From assembly GCF_029960785.1 (NCBI RefSeq), contig NZ_JASBQE010000117.1:1-35028 (forward strand): a stretch of 35,028 bases of DNA. Direction: 5' to 3'. This DNA is from Polyangium sp. 15x6. GTDB lineage: Bacteria > Myxococcota_A > Polyangia > Polyangiales > Polyangiaceae. Below, piece after piece: positions 1-6,309 of the stretch. How positions within the stretch are numbered: the stretch's first letter is position 1; each line of letters opens with the position of its first letter. The notes under the pieces are model-generated. The model did no database searches, had not been told where the DNA came from, and worked only from the letters and a program-made list of their open reading frames with translations. Position numbers and translations under genes: made by a program.

Positions 1-63
1 GAGCTTCGGGCGAGCTGCGTCTCCCAGGGGTTCTTCCACGACGAACTCGTCACGCTGCGGCAT
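1..63 (-). CDS. Partial gene start, outward-reading, unknown function
   Basis: The first 21 codons of a gene that leaves the window on the left. It starts at the ATG complementary to 61-63 and begins MPQRDEFVVEEPL. The family is not recognised. The start is supported by comparison: the right end of the window has a gene beginning MRRHDEFVKNEG at 34964 with the same DEFV core, and the homology continues upstream without gaps through a preceding TAA stop and a 12-base spacer. This argues that both are real gene starts of one family, placed directly after a small upstream reading frame. Confidence 0.45.
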   Translation of the reverse strand, partial: MPQRDEFVVEEPLGDAARPKL

Positions 64-126
64 CGCGGCGGAAGGTTACGCAGCTGCCTCGATGCGCGCC
101 ATGATGCGGGTGGGCGAACGGATACG
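40..126. repeat. Left arm of an 87-bp inverted homologous segment
   Basis: Read on the - strand, this segment aligns without gaps to 34901-34987 on the + strand. My hand alignment gives 72 identities in 87 positions. It covers the end of a small reading frame, a 12-base spacer and the first eight codons of the next gene. The mismatches are scattered, so this is diverged paralogy and not a recent terminal inverted repeat. Confidence 0.75.
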
Positions 127-174
127 CGCGTCAAGGAAGCTGGAGACCAAGTCGGCCTCCTGTTCGTCGACCAC
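76..174 (-). CDS. Possible short reading frame upstream of the left-end gene
   Basis: An open frame on the - strand ends with TAA at 76-78, 12 bases before the ATG at 63. From a GTG at 174 it would encode 32 residues ending RIRSPTRIMARIEAAA. The frame is open further upstream with no good start or ribosome binding site. Its C-terminal part is matched at the right end of the window by a frame ending RIRSATRIMALFRTAA (stop 34949-34951). The stop and spacing to the next ATG are conserved, which supports translation, but the true start is unknown. Confidence 0.3.
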   Translation of the reverse strand: MVDEQEADLVSSFLDARIRSPTRIMARIEAAA

Positions 175-300
175 GTGATCGTCACAGCGTCGGGCCGTTT
201 CAGCTCGTTCGTGGCGAACCAGTGGGCAACCGACTCTGCGCGGAAATAACCGACGGGACCCGGTATAACAATCCGGGGGGAACCAACCATGGAGGTCATC

Positions 301-594
301 ATGATGTCGCGGTTCTTGAGCCGCCTTCGCGATCCCGAGCTGGTCAGCAAGGCGATGCGTATCGGGGCCGCCGTCCTCACGATGGTCGCCCAGGTCATCC
401 CCATCATTACCGGAAGGAAAACCGAATTGGCCAACAACGCCCAGAACAACAACGCCCAGCCCGCCCAGGACCTCTCGACGCCTTTCCTCAAGCGCGTCAT
501 GGCCAATGACTCGACAAAAAAGGGCGCTGCCGCGCTCGTGGCCGGCGTCGTGCTCGCGGTCGTCACCGAGGCCATCTGGCCCTCCAACTCGTAG
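301..594 (+). CDS. Small putative membrane protein, unknown family
   Basis: A 97-residue protein. An upstream in-frame ATG at 289 exists, but GGAGG at 291-295 sits correctly for the ATG pair at 301/304, so I chose 301. Residues about 18-38 are hydrophobic and end in an Ile/Pro-rich stretch. A second hydrophobic stretch at about 75-92 (AAALVAGVVLAVVTEAIW) reaches nearly to the C-terminus. The segment between is polar and Asn/Gln-rich. The layout suggests a small two-span membrane protein, as is common in phage- or plasmid-like cargo. No specific function can be assigned. The next frame opens at its 3' end. Confidence 0.6.
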   Translation: MMSRFLSRLRDPELVSKAMRIGAAVLTMVAQVIPIITGRKTELANNAQNNNAQPAQDLSTPFLKRVMANDSTKKGAAALVAGVVLAVVTEAIWPSNS

Positions 595-941
595 CCGACA
601 TCCTCGGCGAGGCGCTATTCGACGAGCTGCGGCGCCGCCTCAAGGACATCGCCCCTGTCGCCGATGAGACGCTCGAATGGCTCCGGGAGGCGGCACGTCC
701 GCCGCCGGGCGTCGAGCTCGTCAGCGAGGACGGGGCCATGTTCACCGGTGTCGTGTTCGTCGAGCGAAACCGTCCCGTGGCCATGCTGGCATTCCGGCAT
801 GCGCCGACGCGGTCGGCGCCTCGATACGGTCCGCCCCAATACCCCAACCAGTACCCGCCTCCCCACCAGCGGCACCTCTTCGACGAGGACGAGGAGGAGT
901 CGCCGCCGGCCTGGAGGCCCAGCAGGTTGTGGGATCGTTGA
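576..941 (+). CDS. Hypothetical acidic protein, start uncertain
   Basis: This frame is open across the end of the preceding gene and has coding-like composition well before its first ATG (738). From a CTG at 576 it would be 121 residues: an amphipathic N-terminal helical part (FDELRRRLKDIAPVADETLE), a short beta-like middle (FTGVVFVERNRPVAMLAF), then a Pro/Tyr/Gln-rich linker and an acidic run (DEDEEE). Translation may be coupled to the upstream gene. If ATG 738 is the start, the product is 67 residues. I do not recognise the family. Confidence 0.45.
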   Translation: MALQLVADILGEALFDELRRRLKDIAPVADETLEWLREAARPPPGVELVSEDGAMFTGVVFVERNRPVAMLAFRHAPTRSAPRYGPPQYPNQYPPPHQRHLFDEDEEESPPAWRPSRLWDR

Positions 942-964
942 AAGCGTTCATCGTCCGTCGACCA

Positions 965-1013
965 GGGCGTCCCGCTGGCACGTAGTGACGTGCCCCGGGG
1001 CGCCCTTCTGTTT
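965..1013 (+). terminator. GC-rich hairpin with pyrimidine tract ahead of the next gene
   Basis: The arm at 965-982 pairs with 989-1005 (GGGCG...CGCCC outer stem, GGCACG/CGTGCC inner stem, small bulges) around a short loop. It is followed by ttctgttt. The ribosome binding site and start codon of the next gene follow within about 20 bases. Confidence 0.55.
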
Positions 1014-1030
1014 CCGGAAAGGAGATTCCC

Positions 1031-1318
1031 ATGCGCGTCAATGGCCGCATGCTTCGTTACTCTACCCTCGCCGAGCGGCGCATGTTCCTCTCGCTCGGCA
1101 TCACGGAGCTGCGCGTGCCGCGTTCCATGAACCCGTACACCGTCGCCCGGCGAATCGCTCGGGCGGCGAAAAACAACACGCCCGACATGGAGCTTTTCAA
1201 GAGCCTCGCCACGCAGTCGAAGCGTGCCCCCGACCAGGCGCCGGGGCCGTCGCCGGACTTCGATCGGCCCGAGCCCGTGCTGCCGGAGCCGCACGAGCCG
1301 CTGCATGCCGCGGCGTAG
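1031..1318 (+). CDS. Hypothetical protein, 95 residues
   Basis: The start is well supported: AAAGGAG lies 6-8 bases before ATG 1031, just after a terminator-like hairpin. The first about 60 residues are basic and helical (TLAERRMFLSLGITELRVP, then TVARRIARAAKNN). The tail from about residue 65 is Pro/Glu-rich. The end overlaps the start of the next gene by 14 bases in another frame, so the two are probably translated together. No family is recognised. The basic N-terminal half could bind nucleic acid, which is only a guess. Confidence 0.6.
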   Translation: MRVNGRMLRYSTLAERRMFLSLGITELRVPRSMNPYTVARRIARAAKNNTPDMELFKSLATQSKRAPDQAPGPSPDFDRPEPVLPEPHEPLHAAA

Positions 1319-1982
1319 CAGCCTCGAAGAGCTGCGGTGCGCGCTTCGGATCGCGGAGCCCAATACGAAGAGCCTCAGCCGATATCTCGAGGAGGCGTCC
1401 GAGCACGTGGCCGTTCTCCTCGGGGTCGAGCGCGAGGCTCTCGAACAGCTCATCGGCAAACCCGACCGTGAAGTGGGGCCGAAGCTCGAGGCCCTGCTTC
1501 ACAGGCGAACAGAAGCGCAGGAAGCGAGGCGCGCGGAGCGGGCAGCCCAGATCGCCGGCTCTGCCGCCGAGCATCTCGCTCGCACCGCCGTGTGGCACGA
1601 GGGGCGGGTGCATCTCGACCCGAGCATTCTTTTCGGTGCCATCCTCGCGGATGTGGGGCACAAGTTCATTGCGTTTCACGGCGGACGTGCGTTCGAGATC
1701 CGCATTCTGCGCCATACGCTGTGGAGCGCGGGCGAGGCGCTCTCCCGGCACGACGACCTCGTCGTCTGGGTGGATGTCGAGGGGCTCCACTTCCGCTGGA
1801 AGAACGGGCGAGGCGGCCTGAACTTCCTTTCGCAGCACGTGCCCGCGCGCGACATGGGGTTCGGACTGCACGTGTATCTCACGCCGCCCGTACAGCGGCC
1901 GAGCGTGCACCGGGCGCAGCGGCCACCGCGGCGTCCGGTCTCGCTAGGCGATGAAGTCGTGAACATGACGCTCTTCGCGTAG
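1305..1982 (+). CDS. Hypothetical protein, 225 residues
   Basis: The frame extends back to an ATG at 1224, but those first residues are Arg/Ser-rich shadow sequence of the previous gene. ATG 1305 gives a protein that reads normally from its start (MPRRSSLEELRCALRIAEP). Residues about 10-95 look alpha-helical and charged. The second half (from about residue 100) has alternating hydrophobic segments suggesting a beta-rich domain (KFIAFHGGRAFEIRILRHTL, then DDLVVWVDVEGLHFRW). No catalytic motif or known family is recognised. It follows the preceding gene with a short overlap, consistent with co-transcription. Confidence 0.6.
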   Translation: MPRRSSLEELRCALRIAEPNTKSLSRYLEEASEHVAVLLGVEREALEQLIGKPDREVGPKLEALLHRRTEAQEARRAERAAQIAGSAAEHLARTAVWHEGRVHLDPSILFGAILADVGHKFIAFHGGRAFEIRILRHTLWSAGEALSRHDDLVVWVDVEGLHFRWKNGRGGLNFLSQHVPARDMGFGLHVYLTPPVQRPSVHRAQRPPRRPVSLGDEVVNMTLFA

Positions 1983-2036
1983 CGCCTGACGACAACGTAT
2001 CGCCGCGACGAACCACGTCTGCGGTGCCCTCTATTC

Positions 2037-2072
2037 GGACGGCATGCTTGAAAAGCATTGCGTCCTCTCTCT
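2037..2072 (+). terminator. Short interrupted hairpin with TC tract before the 2082 gene
   Basis: GGACG (2037-2041) pairs with CGTCC (2061-2065), and ATGCTT (2044-2049) with AAGCAT (2053-2058). The two stems are separated by a 2x2 internal loop, the terminal loop is GAA, and tctctct follows. The ATG of the next gene is ten bases further on. The layout matches the other leader hairpins in this block. Confidence 0.5.
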
Positions 2073-2081
2073 GGACACCCC

Positions 2082-3023
2082 ATGACCAGCAGCGCTGCTT
2101 CGACCCTTTCCCGGTCCCAGCGCCGTGTCGCCGCCGGAGGTCGCCATATCGGCGACATCGTCGGATGGAACACGGAGCGCATCAATGTTTCCCGCGAGGA
2201 CGCTCGAAAGCTCCTCGCGGCCGAGAAGTTCGAGCATCTCATCGTGGACATGGATCCCGCCACGGCGCTCTCCCGCGCCGCCGGCGAGGTCAAGCGGCCG
2301 GCGAACATCCTCGTCCGGCCGTTCTCCCGCCCGAATGTCGACACGCCCGCGTCGTTCGGGGTGTACCTCCAGAACAAGAACGACGGCGAGAAGGGCGACA
2401 ACGTCGTCTGCGGCGCGCGGTGCCGCGTCGATTCGGGTGGCAACCGGATCGTCTCTCTGCCGCCCGAGGGAGGCGCCGGGCTCGAGGCCGCTCTCGCACA
2501 CGCCGAGAACATTGCCGCGCACGCCAATCACCTCATCACGCATTGCGAGACGCGGGACATCTCGAATGTCCTCGTCGCCATGGTGAAGGCCCTCTCGGGG
2601 GTGCCCATCCGCAACCGGGGCGGCCTCTACCTGCTTCCGCCGCCGTCCTGCGGCACGTGGAAGCGCCTCAAACCCGCGCTCGAAGAGCTGCGCGTCGAGC
2701 CCCTCACCATCGAGATGCACGACGCGCCGGACAACCTCGCCGTCGCCAAGTCCGCGGCGCAGAGCGCGCTCGAGTCCGACATCGCCGAGCTTCTCACGGA
2801 TCTCGAGAAGGCCAAGACCGACGGCATGCGACAGGACGCCCTCTCGCGGCGGGTGCAGTTCTGCAATGAGCTCGTCGCCAAGGCCGAGCTCTACCGCGGC
2901 GTGCTCGCGGGGGTCTCCGACAAGATCACCACCAAGGTGAAGGAGCTCCAGGACAGCTTCCAGCGCCAGCTCTCGGGCGGCGGAAGCAGCGGGCCGTCGT
3001 TCTCCATCGCCGTGAACGACTGA
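2082..3023 (+). CDS. Hypothetical protein upstream of the RavA/ViaA-like pair
   Basis: A 313-residue protein. ATG 2082 lies just behind a hairpin/TC tract; an earlier ATG at 2058 falls inside the hairpin and is less likely. The N-terminal half is mixed alpha/beta (KFEHLIVDMDPATALSRAAG, then ANILVRPFSRPN). The C-terminal third from about residue 225 is strongly helical and probably coiled-coil (ESDIAELLTDLEKAKTDGMR, then KVKELQDSFQRQL), ending in a Gly/Ser tail. It sits about 80 bases before a RavA-like ATPase and is transcribed with it, so it may be a substrate, adaptor or structural partner of that ATPase. That is inferred from position only. I cannot assign a family name with confidence. 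Confidence 0.6.
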   Translation: MTSSAASTLSRSQRRVAAGGRHIGDIVGWNTERINVSREDARKLLAAEKFEHLIVDMDPATALSRAAGEVKRPANILVRPFSRPNVDTPASFGVYLQNKNDGEKGDNVVCGARCRVDSGGNRIVSLPPEGGAGLEAALAHAENIAAHANHLITHCETRDISNVLVAMVKALSGVPIRNRGGLYLLPPPSCGTWKRLKPALEELRVEPLTIEMHDAPDNLAVAKSAAQSALESDIAELLTDLEKAKTDGMRQDALSRRVQFCNELVAKAELYRGVLAGVSDKITTKVKELQDSFQRQLSGGGSSGPSFSIAVND

Positions 3024-3037
3024 TTGCACGCCAAACC

Positions 3038-3073
3038 GGCCCCGTCTCGGGTGACACCGGGGCGGGGCGCCGC
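3038..3073 (+). terminator. GC-rich intergenic hairpin without a clear T tract
   Basis: GCCCCGTCTCGGGT (3040-3053) pairs with ACCGGGGCGGGGC (3057-3069) with G-U pairs and one bulge. CGG/CCG can extend the base. Only ggcttc follows, so termination would be weak; it may instead be a leader structure. Confidence 0.35.
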
Positions 3074-3105
3074 CGCGGCTTCAACCAGTCGCGGACTTCC
3101 CCAAC

Positions 3106-4251
3106 ATGAAAAAGAACGGTTCCATCGACATGGGCTCCGTCCGCGCGCGGTTCCGCGCCGTGCGTGATGGGCTCAATGCGGCTTTTCGGGAGCGCGAGGA
3201 CGCGATCGAGTGCATGTTGCTCGCCGCGCTCGCGCAGAGCCACGCGCTGCTCGTCGGGCCTCCGGGCACGGCGAAGAGCGCGCTCTTCTTCGGGTTCCTC
3301 GCGTCGTTCCCGGACGCGCGGAAGTTCCAGACGCTCGTCACGAAGTTCGGGACCGAGGACGAGTACTTCGGCCCCGTGAAGCTCTCGGCGCTCAAGAACG
3401 ACCTCTGGGAGAGGAATCTGGATGGCCGCCTCGCGGCTGTCGAGTGCGCCTTCCTCGACGAGGTCTTCAAGGGCTCGGACAGCGTGCTCAATGCATTCCT
3501 CTCCGCGATGAACGAGCGGCTCTACAAGGGACAGCCGATTCCCCTGCGGCTGCTCGTTGGAGCGTCGAACGAGCTGCCCGAGGAGGAGATCCTCGCGGCG
3601 ATCTATGACCGTTTCCTCCTGCGGGACGTCGTCGAGTACGTGCAGGCGGACGCGACGTGGATGCAGCTCGTGGCCACGCCGCCCGAGTACAAGCCGGCGG
3701 CGCAGATTGCCCTCGCGGAGTGGGACGCCGCGTGCAAAGACGTCATGCGCCTCGAGTTGCCCCAGCGTGTCGTCGAGGAGCTGCTTCGGCTCCGTACGGC
3801 GCTGAAGGCGGATGGCCTCGTCCTCTCCGATCGGCGCTGGATCGCGCTCACGCGTGTCCTCAAGGCGGCGGCGTGGCTCGACGATGCGCCCGCGGTCGAG
3901 CTCGATCACCTCTCCGTCCTGAAGTACGGACTCTGGAACAAGCCGGAGGAGCGGGCGCGCGTCGTCGCGGTCCTCCAGACGGTCGATCGCTCCGTCGTCG
4001 CGCAGGCGATCGATATCGTGGACGAGGCGCTCCGCGGATACGCGAATCGGCCGACGGAGCCGGCGGCGTATCAGTCCGCATTGCCCCAGCTCGCGGACAA
4101 GGTCACGGAGGCGGGCAAGCGTGTGCAGGATCTGCTGAAGAACGGCGTGTCGCGCCGCGCTCACGCGCGCATCCAGCCGAAGCTCGACGAGCTCAAGAAG
4201 GCCCACGACGCGCTCACGGCCGACCTCTCCAAGCGCTACGCGCTGCCGTAG
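3106..4251 (+). CDS. RavA-like MoxR-family AAA+ ATPase
   Basis: A 381-residue AAA+ ATPase. Walker A GPPGTAKS is at 51-58, Walker B FLDE at 116-119, and the sensor-1 region VGASNELPEEE is around 151-161 with Asn156. The TKFGTEDEYFGPVKLSALK block and VFKGSDSVLNAFLSAMNER are typical of the RavA branch of MoxR proteins. Such ATPases remodel target complexes with the help of a partner that has a von Willebrand factor A domain, and exactly that is encoded three bases downstream. The protein is shorter than E. coli RavA (about 500 residues); its C-terminal region (residues about 220-381) is helical and ends in a probable coiled coil. The target is unknown. No Shine-Dalgarno sequence stands out before the ATG, which is preceded by a hairpin. 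Confidence 0.88.
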   Translation: MKKNGSIDMGSVRARFRAVRDGLNAAFREREDAIECMLLAALAQSHALLVGPPGTAKSALFFGFLASFPDARKFQTLVTKFGTEDEYFGPVKLSALKNDLWERNLDGRLAAVECAFLDEVFKGSDSVLNAFLSAMNERLYKGQPIPLRLLVGASNELPEEEILAAIYDRFLLRDVVEYVQADATWMQLVATPPEYKPAAQIALAEWDAACKDVMRLELPQRVVEELLRLRTALKADGLVLSDRRWIALTRVLKAAAWLDDAPAVELDHLSVLKYGLWNKPEERARVVAVLQTVDRSVVAQAIDIVDEALRGYANRPTEPAAYQSALPQLADKVTEAGKRVQDLLKNGVSRRAHARIQPKLDELKKAHDALTADLSKRYALP

Positions 4252-4254
4252 GCC

Positions 4255-5424
4255 ATGGGCACGTTCTTGCAGGCGAGGCGCCGGCATCTCTGTGTCAAGG
4301 AGGCTTCCTTCGAGGACGCGGAGAAGGCCGGCGACCTGTGGAATGCAATCGTGGGGCTCGGGCGGGATCCGCCGACGCGCTCATTCGCGGAGGCCGTGAG
4401 GGATACGGTTCCCGCCGAGTACATGGCCTTTCTCGCCCTCGACGAGGTCGGCGCGGCCTACGCGTTCGGGCTCTTGTGGAAGGCGGGAAAGCACGTCCCC
4501 GAGGGGGCCTCGGCCTTCGAGATGCGCAGCGCTGCGCGCGAAGAGTGGGCGACGTTCGACAGGAAGGCGAAGCAGGTCAAGCACCTCTCCGATGGCTTCG
4601 GCTGGGATTGCTCGTCGGCCTGGGCGCAGGTTCGGCAAGTGGATGCTACGGGAGACGACATGGATCGGGTCGAGCGCATTGCTCGGCTGGCTGGTCGCAT
4701 GTTCGCCTCGCTTCGCGGCGCGCACGCGAGCAAGGTCCACGGGGTCTCGGGCGAGGTGTACTCGGTCGAGCAGGGCAATGACGTCGCCCGGCTTCTGCCG
4801 GCAGAGACGGTGCTCCTTACCGATCCGCAGATCGAGATCGTGGCCCTCGAACGAATTGCCTCTCGCCGGGCCGCGCAGTACGCGGTCCGGGGGACGACGA
4901 AGAAGTCGAAGGGACCGCTCGTGCTCGCGCTCGATGAATCGGGCAGCATGTCCGGAATCCGGAACGAGTGGGCGAAGGCCGCTGCGGTGGCGCTCGCCCG
5001 CGTTGCTGCCGCAGAGGATCGGCCCGTGGCGGTGGTGCATTACGCGACGTCCACCGTGGTGCAGATCGTGAAGCCCGGAGACAGCGCCGGGGTCGTGAAG
5101 ATGATCCTTCACTTCCTCAGCGGTGGAACGGCAATCGGCCTGGCCCTCAGCGTCGCAGTGGATCAGGTGAAGGTGCTCGCGCAGAAGGGCCAGCACGGCG
5201 CCGACATCATCCTCGTCACGGACGGCATCGACCGGAACGAGGAGGAGCAGAAGAAGTCGGTCGACGCGGCGTCGAGCATCGGCGTGCGGCTCTGGACGGT
5301 GGTGATCGAGTGCTCCATCGCGGAGGACTCGCCGCTGCGAAAGAGGGCCGCGCAATACACCGAGCTCAATGACAAGGCGATGACCGAGGGCTCGAGCATC
5401 ACGCTGCTCGCGGGGGCAACGTGA
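4255..5424 (+). CDS. ViaA-like VWA-domain protein, partner of the RavA-like ATPase
   Basis: A 389-residue protein with an N-terminal helical region of about 215 residues and a C-terminal VWA domain from about 220. A complete MIDAS metal site is visible: DESGS at 227-231, the GGT of LSGGTAIG, and the Asp of ILVTDGID. Together with the ATPase ending at 4251 it forms a MoxR/VWA pair in the RavA-ViaA arrangement, in which the VWA protein modulates the ATPase and binds targets. The gene begins three bases after the ATPase stop, and the next gene begins within its own stop codon (GTGA), so translation is coupled through the set. What the pair acts on in this organism cannot be read from the sequence. 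Confidence 0.85.
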   Translation: MGTFLQARRRHLCVKEASFEDAEKAGDLWNAIVGLGRDPPTRSFAEAVRDTVPAEYMAFLALDEVGAAYAFGLLWKAGKHVPEGASAFEMRSAAREEWATFDRKAKQVKHLSDGFGWDCSSAWAQVRQVDATGDDMDRVERIARLAGRMFASLRGAHASKVHGVSGEVYSVEQGNDVARLLPAETVLLTDPQIEIVALERIASRRAAQYAVRGTTKKSKGPLVLALDESGSMSGIRNEWAKAAAVALARVAAAEDRPVAVVHYATSTVVQIVKPGDSAGVVKMILHFLSGGTAIGLALSVAVDQVKVLAQKGQHGADIILVTDGIDRNEEEQKKSVDAASSIGVRLWTVVIECSIAEDSPLRKRAAQYTELNDKAMTEGSSITLLAGAT

Positions 5425-5822
5425 GCGACGAAGATGACGATGTCGGTGGAGAGTTTGTCCTGATTGCGGCTTACAGCCGCGCGCAGGCGCTCGAAGACGG
5501 CACGCTCGTCGACGTCACCGAACTCGCGAAGCAGGCCGGAATCAAGGCGCCGGTGGCGCTGACGCGCTCCGTCTGGGAGAGGTACGTCGAGCTGTCCCCG
5601 GCTGCGGAGAAGGCGGGAAACGACACAACGGGCAGGACGTGGGACATCCTCTGGATGTTCCGCTGTGCCGCCCTGCAACGGCCGGATGAAGCCGAGATCC
5701 GGTACCAGTTGCATGTCGTCACCGACTCGATTGAACCGTCCCTCGTCGAGCTGAAGGCCATCATCGGGCCTGGCGACGACGGCGAGGCGGTCATCACGAT
5801 CCTCTTGCCCGAAGAGGATTGA
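5421..5822 (+). CDS. DUF6573-like protein
   Basis: A 133-residue protein beginning at a GTG that overlaps the preceding stop (GTGA). The segment YSRAQALEDGTLVDVTELAK, followed by a hydrophobic VALTRSVWERYVEL, fits my memory of DUF6573, a small family common on plasmids, prophages and other accessory DNA. Its function is not established. The C-terminal half is predicted beta-rich (AEIRYQLHVVTDSIEPSLVE, then DGEAVITILLPEED). Coupling to the VWA gene suggests co-expression with the RavA/ViaA-like pair, though family members also occur without it. Confidence 0.7.
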   Translation: MSDEDDDVGGEFVLIAAYSRAQALEDGTLVDVTELAKQAGIKAPVALTRSVWERYVELSPAAEKAGNDTTGRTWDILWMFRCAALQRPDEAEIRYQLHVVTDSIEPSLVELKAIIGPGDDGEAVITILLPEED

Positions 5823-5840
5823 GCGACAAACCAAGAACAG

Positions 5841-5882
5841 GAATGCGGCGTGCGGTTCTTCCGTGCGCCGCATTCGCTTTTT
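5841..5882 (+). terminator. Rho-independent-type terminator or attenuator
   Basis: GAATGCGGCG (5841-5850) pairs perfectly with CGCCGCATTC (5866-5875). The stem can be extended inward around a TTCTT loop, and gcttttt follows. The start codon of the next gene is only 13 bases after the T tract, with its ribosome binding site (AGGGGAG) directly behind the Ts. Confidence 0.75.
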
Positions 5883-5894
5883 CAGGGGAGACAC

Positions 5895-6233
5895 ATGTCG
5901 TCCAAGCAGTCGCCCACGAAGAACGCGGAGAACGAAGAGCAGGACCGCGTGGAGGAGTGCATGGCCTCGTTCGCGCTCGCCAGTGACGGGCACGTTTACA
6001 TCCACGAGGACGAGCTGCCGGCGGACAAGCGGCGCGGGCGGAAGGAGTGGCGCGGCGTGCGCCTGACGCGGGCCGAGACGGAGTTCTTCGCCGAGGAGGT
6101 CGAGCTCATCATGCCGAACGTGGCCGTCGCGCTGCGAAGCGCCATCGAGAAGGGCAAGCTCGGCGGGCAGGAGCCGCCCGAGGGCGCCGAGCCGGTGAAC
6201 CCGGGGACGGGGCCGGAGTCGGGCGTCTTCTGA
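5895..6233 (+). CDS. Hypothetical charged protein, 112 residues
   Basis: The frame also has an ATG at 5850, but that lies inside the terminator stem. ATG 5895, with AGGGGAG seven bases upstream, is the better start and gives MSSKQSPTKNAENEEQ. The protein is hydrophilic with a central stretch ASDGHVYIHEDELP and RLTRAETEFFAEEVELIMPN. The C-terminus is low-complexity Gly/Pro/Glu. No family is recognised. It stands between two hairpins, so it may be a single-gene transcription unit or be controlled by read-through. Confidence 0.6.
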   Translation: MSSKQSPTKNAENEEQDRVEECMASFALASDGHVYIHEDELPADKRRGRKEWRGVRLTRAETEFFAEEVELIMPNVAVALRSAIEKGKLGGQEPPEGAEPVNPGTGPESGVF

Positions 6234-6240
6234 TCGAAAT

Positions 6241-6282
6241 GGGCCCGGGGGCATCTGCCTCCGGGCCCGCTTCTTCCTTTTC
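6241..6282 (+). terminator. Rho-independent-type terminator or attenuator
   Basis: GGGCCCGGGGGCA (6241-6253) pairs with TGCCTCCGGGCCC (6256-6268) with one G-U pair. The tract gcttcttcctttt follows. The ribosome binding site (AAGGGAG, about 6298-6304) and ATG 6310 of the next gene come shortly after. Confidence 0.75.
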
Positions 6283-6309
6283 ACAATCAATCAGCCGAAG
6301 GGAGTCGAT

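Noticed and set aside
563-1459. 298-residue open frame on the - strand
   Set aside because: Arg/Ser-rich shadow of the + strand genes at 576-1982; no start signal and no domain-like sequence.
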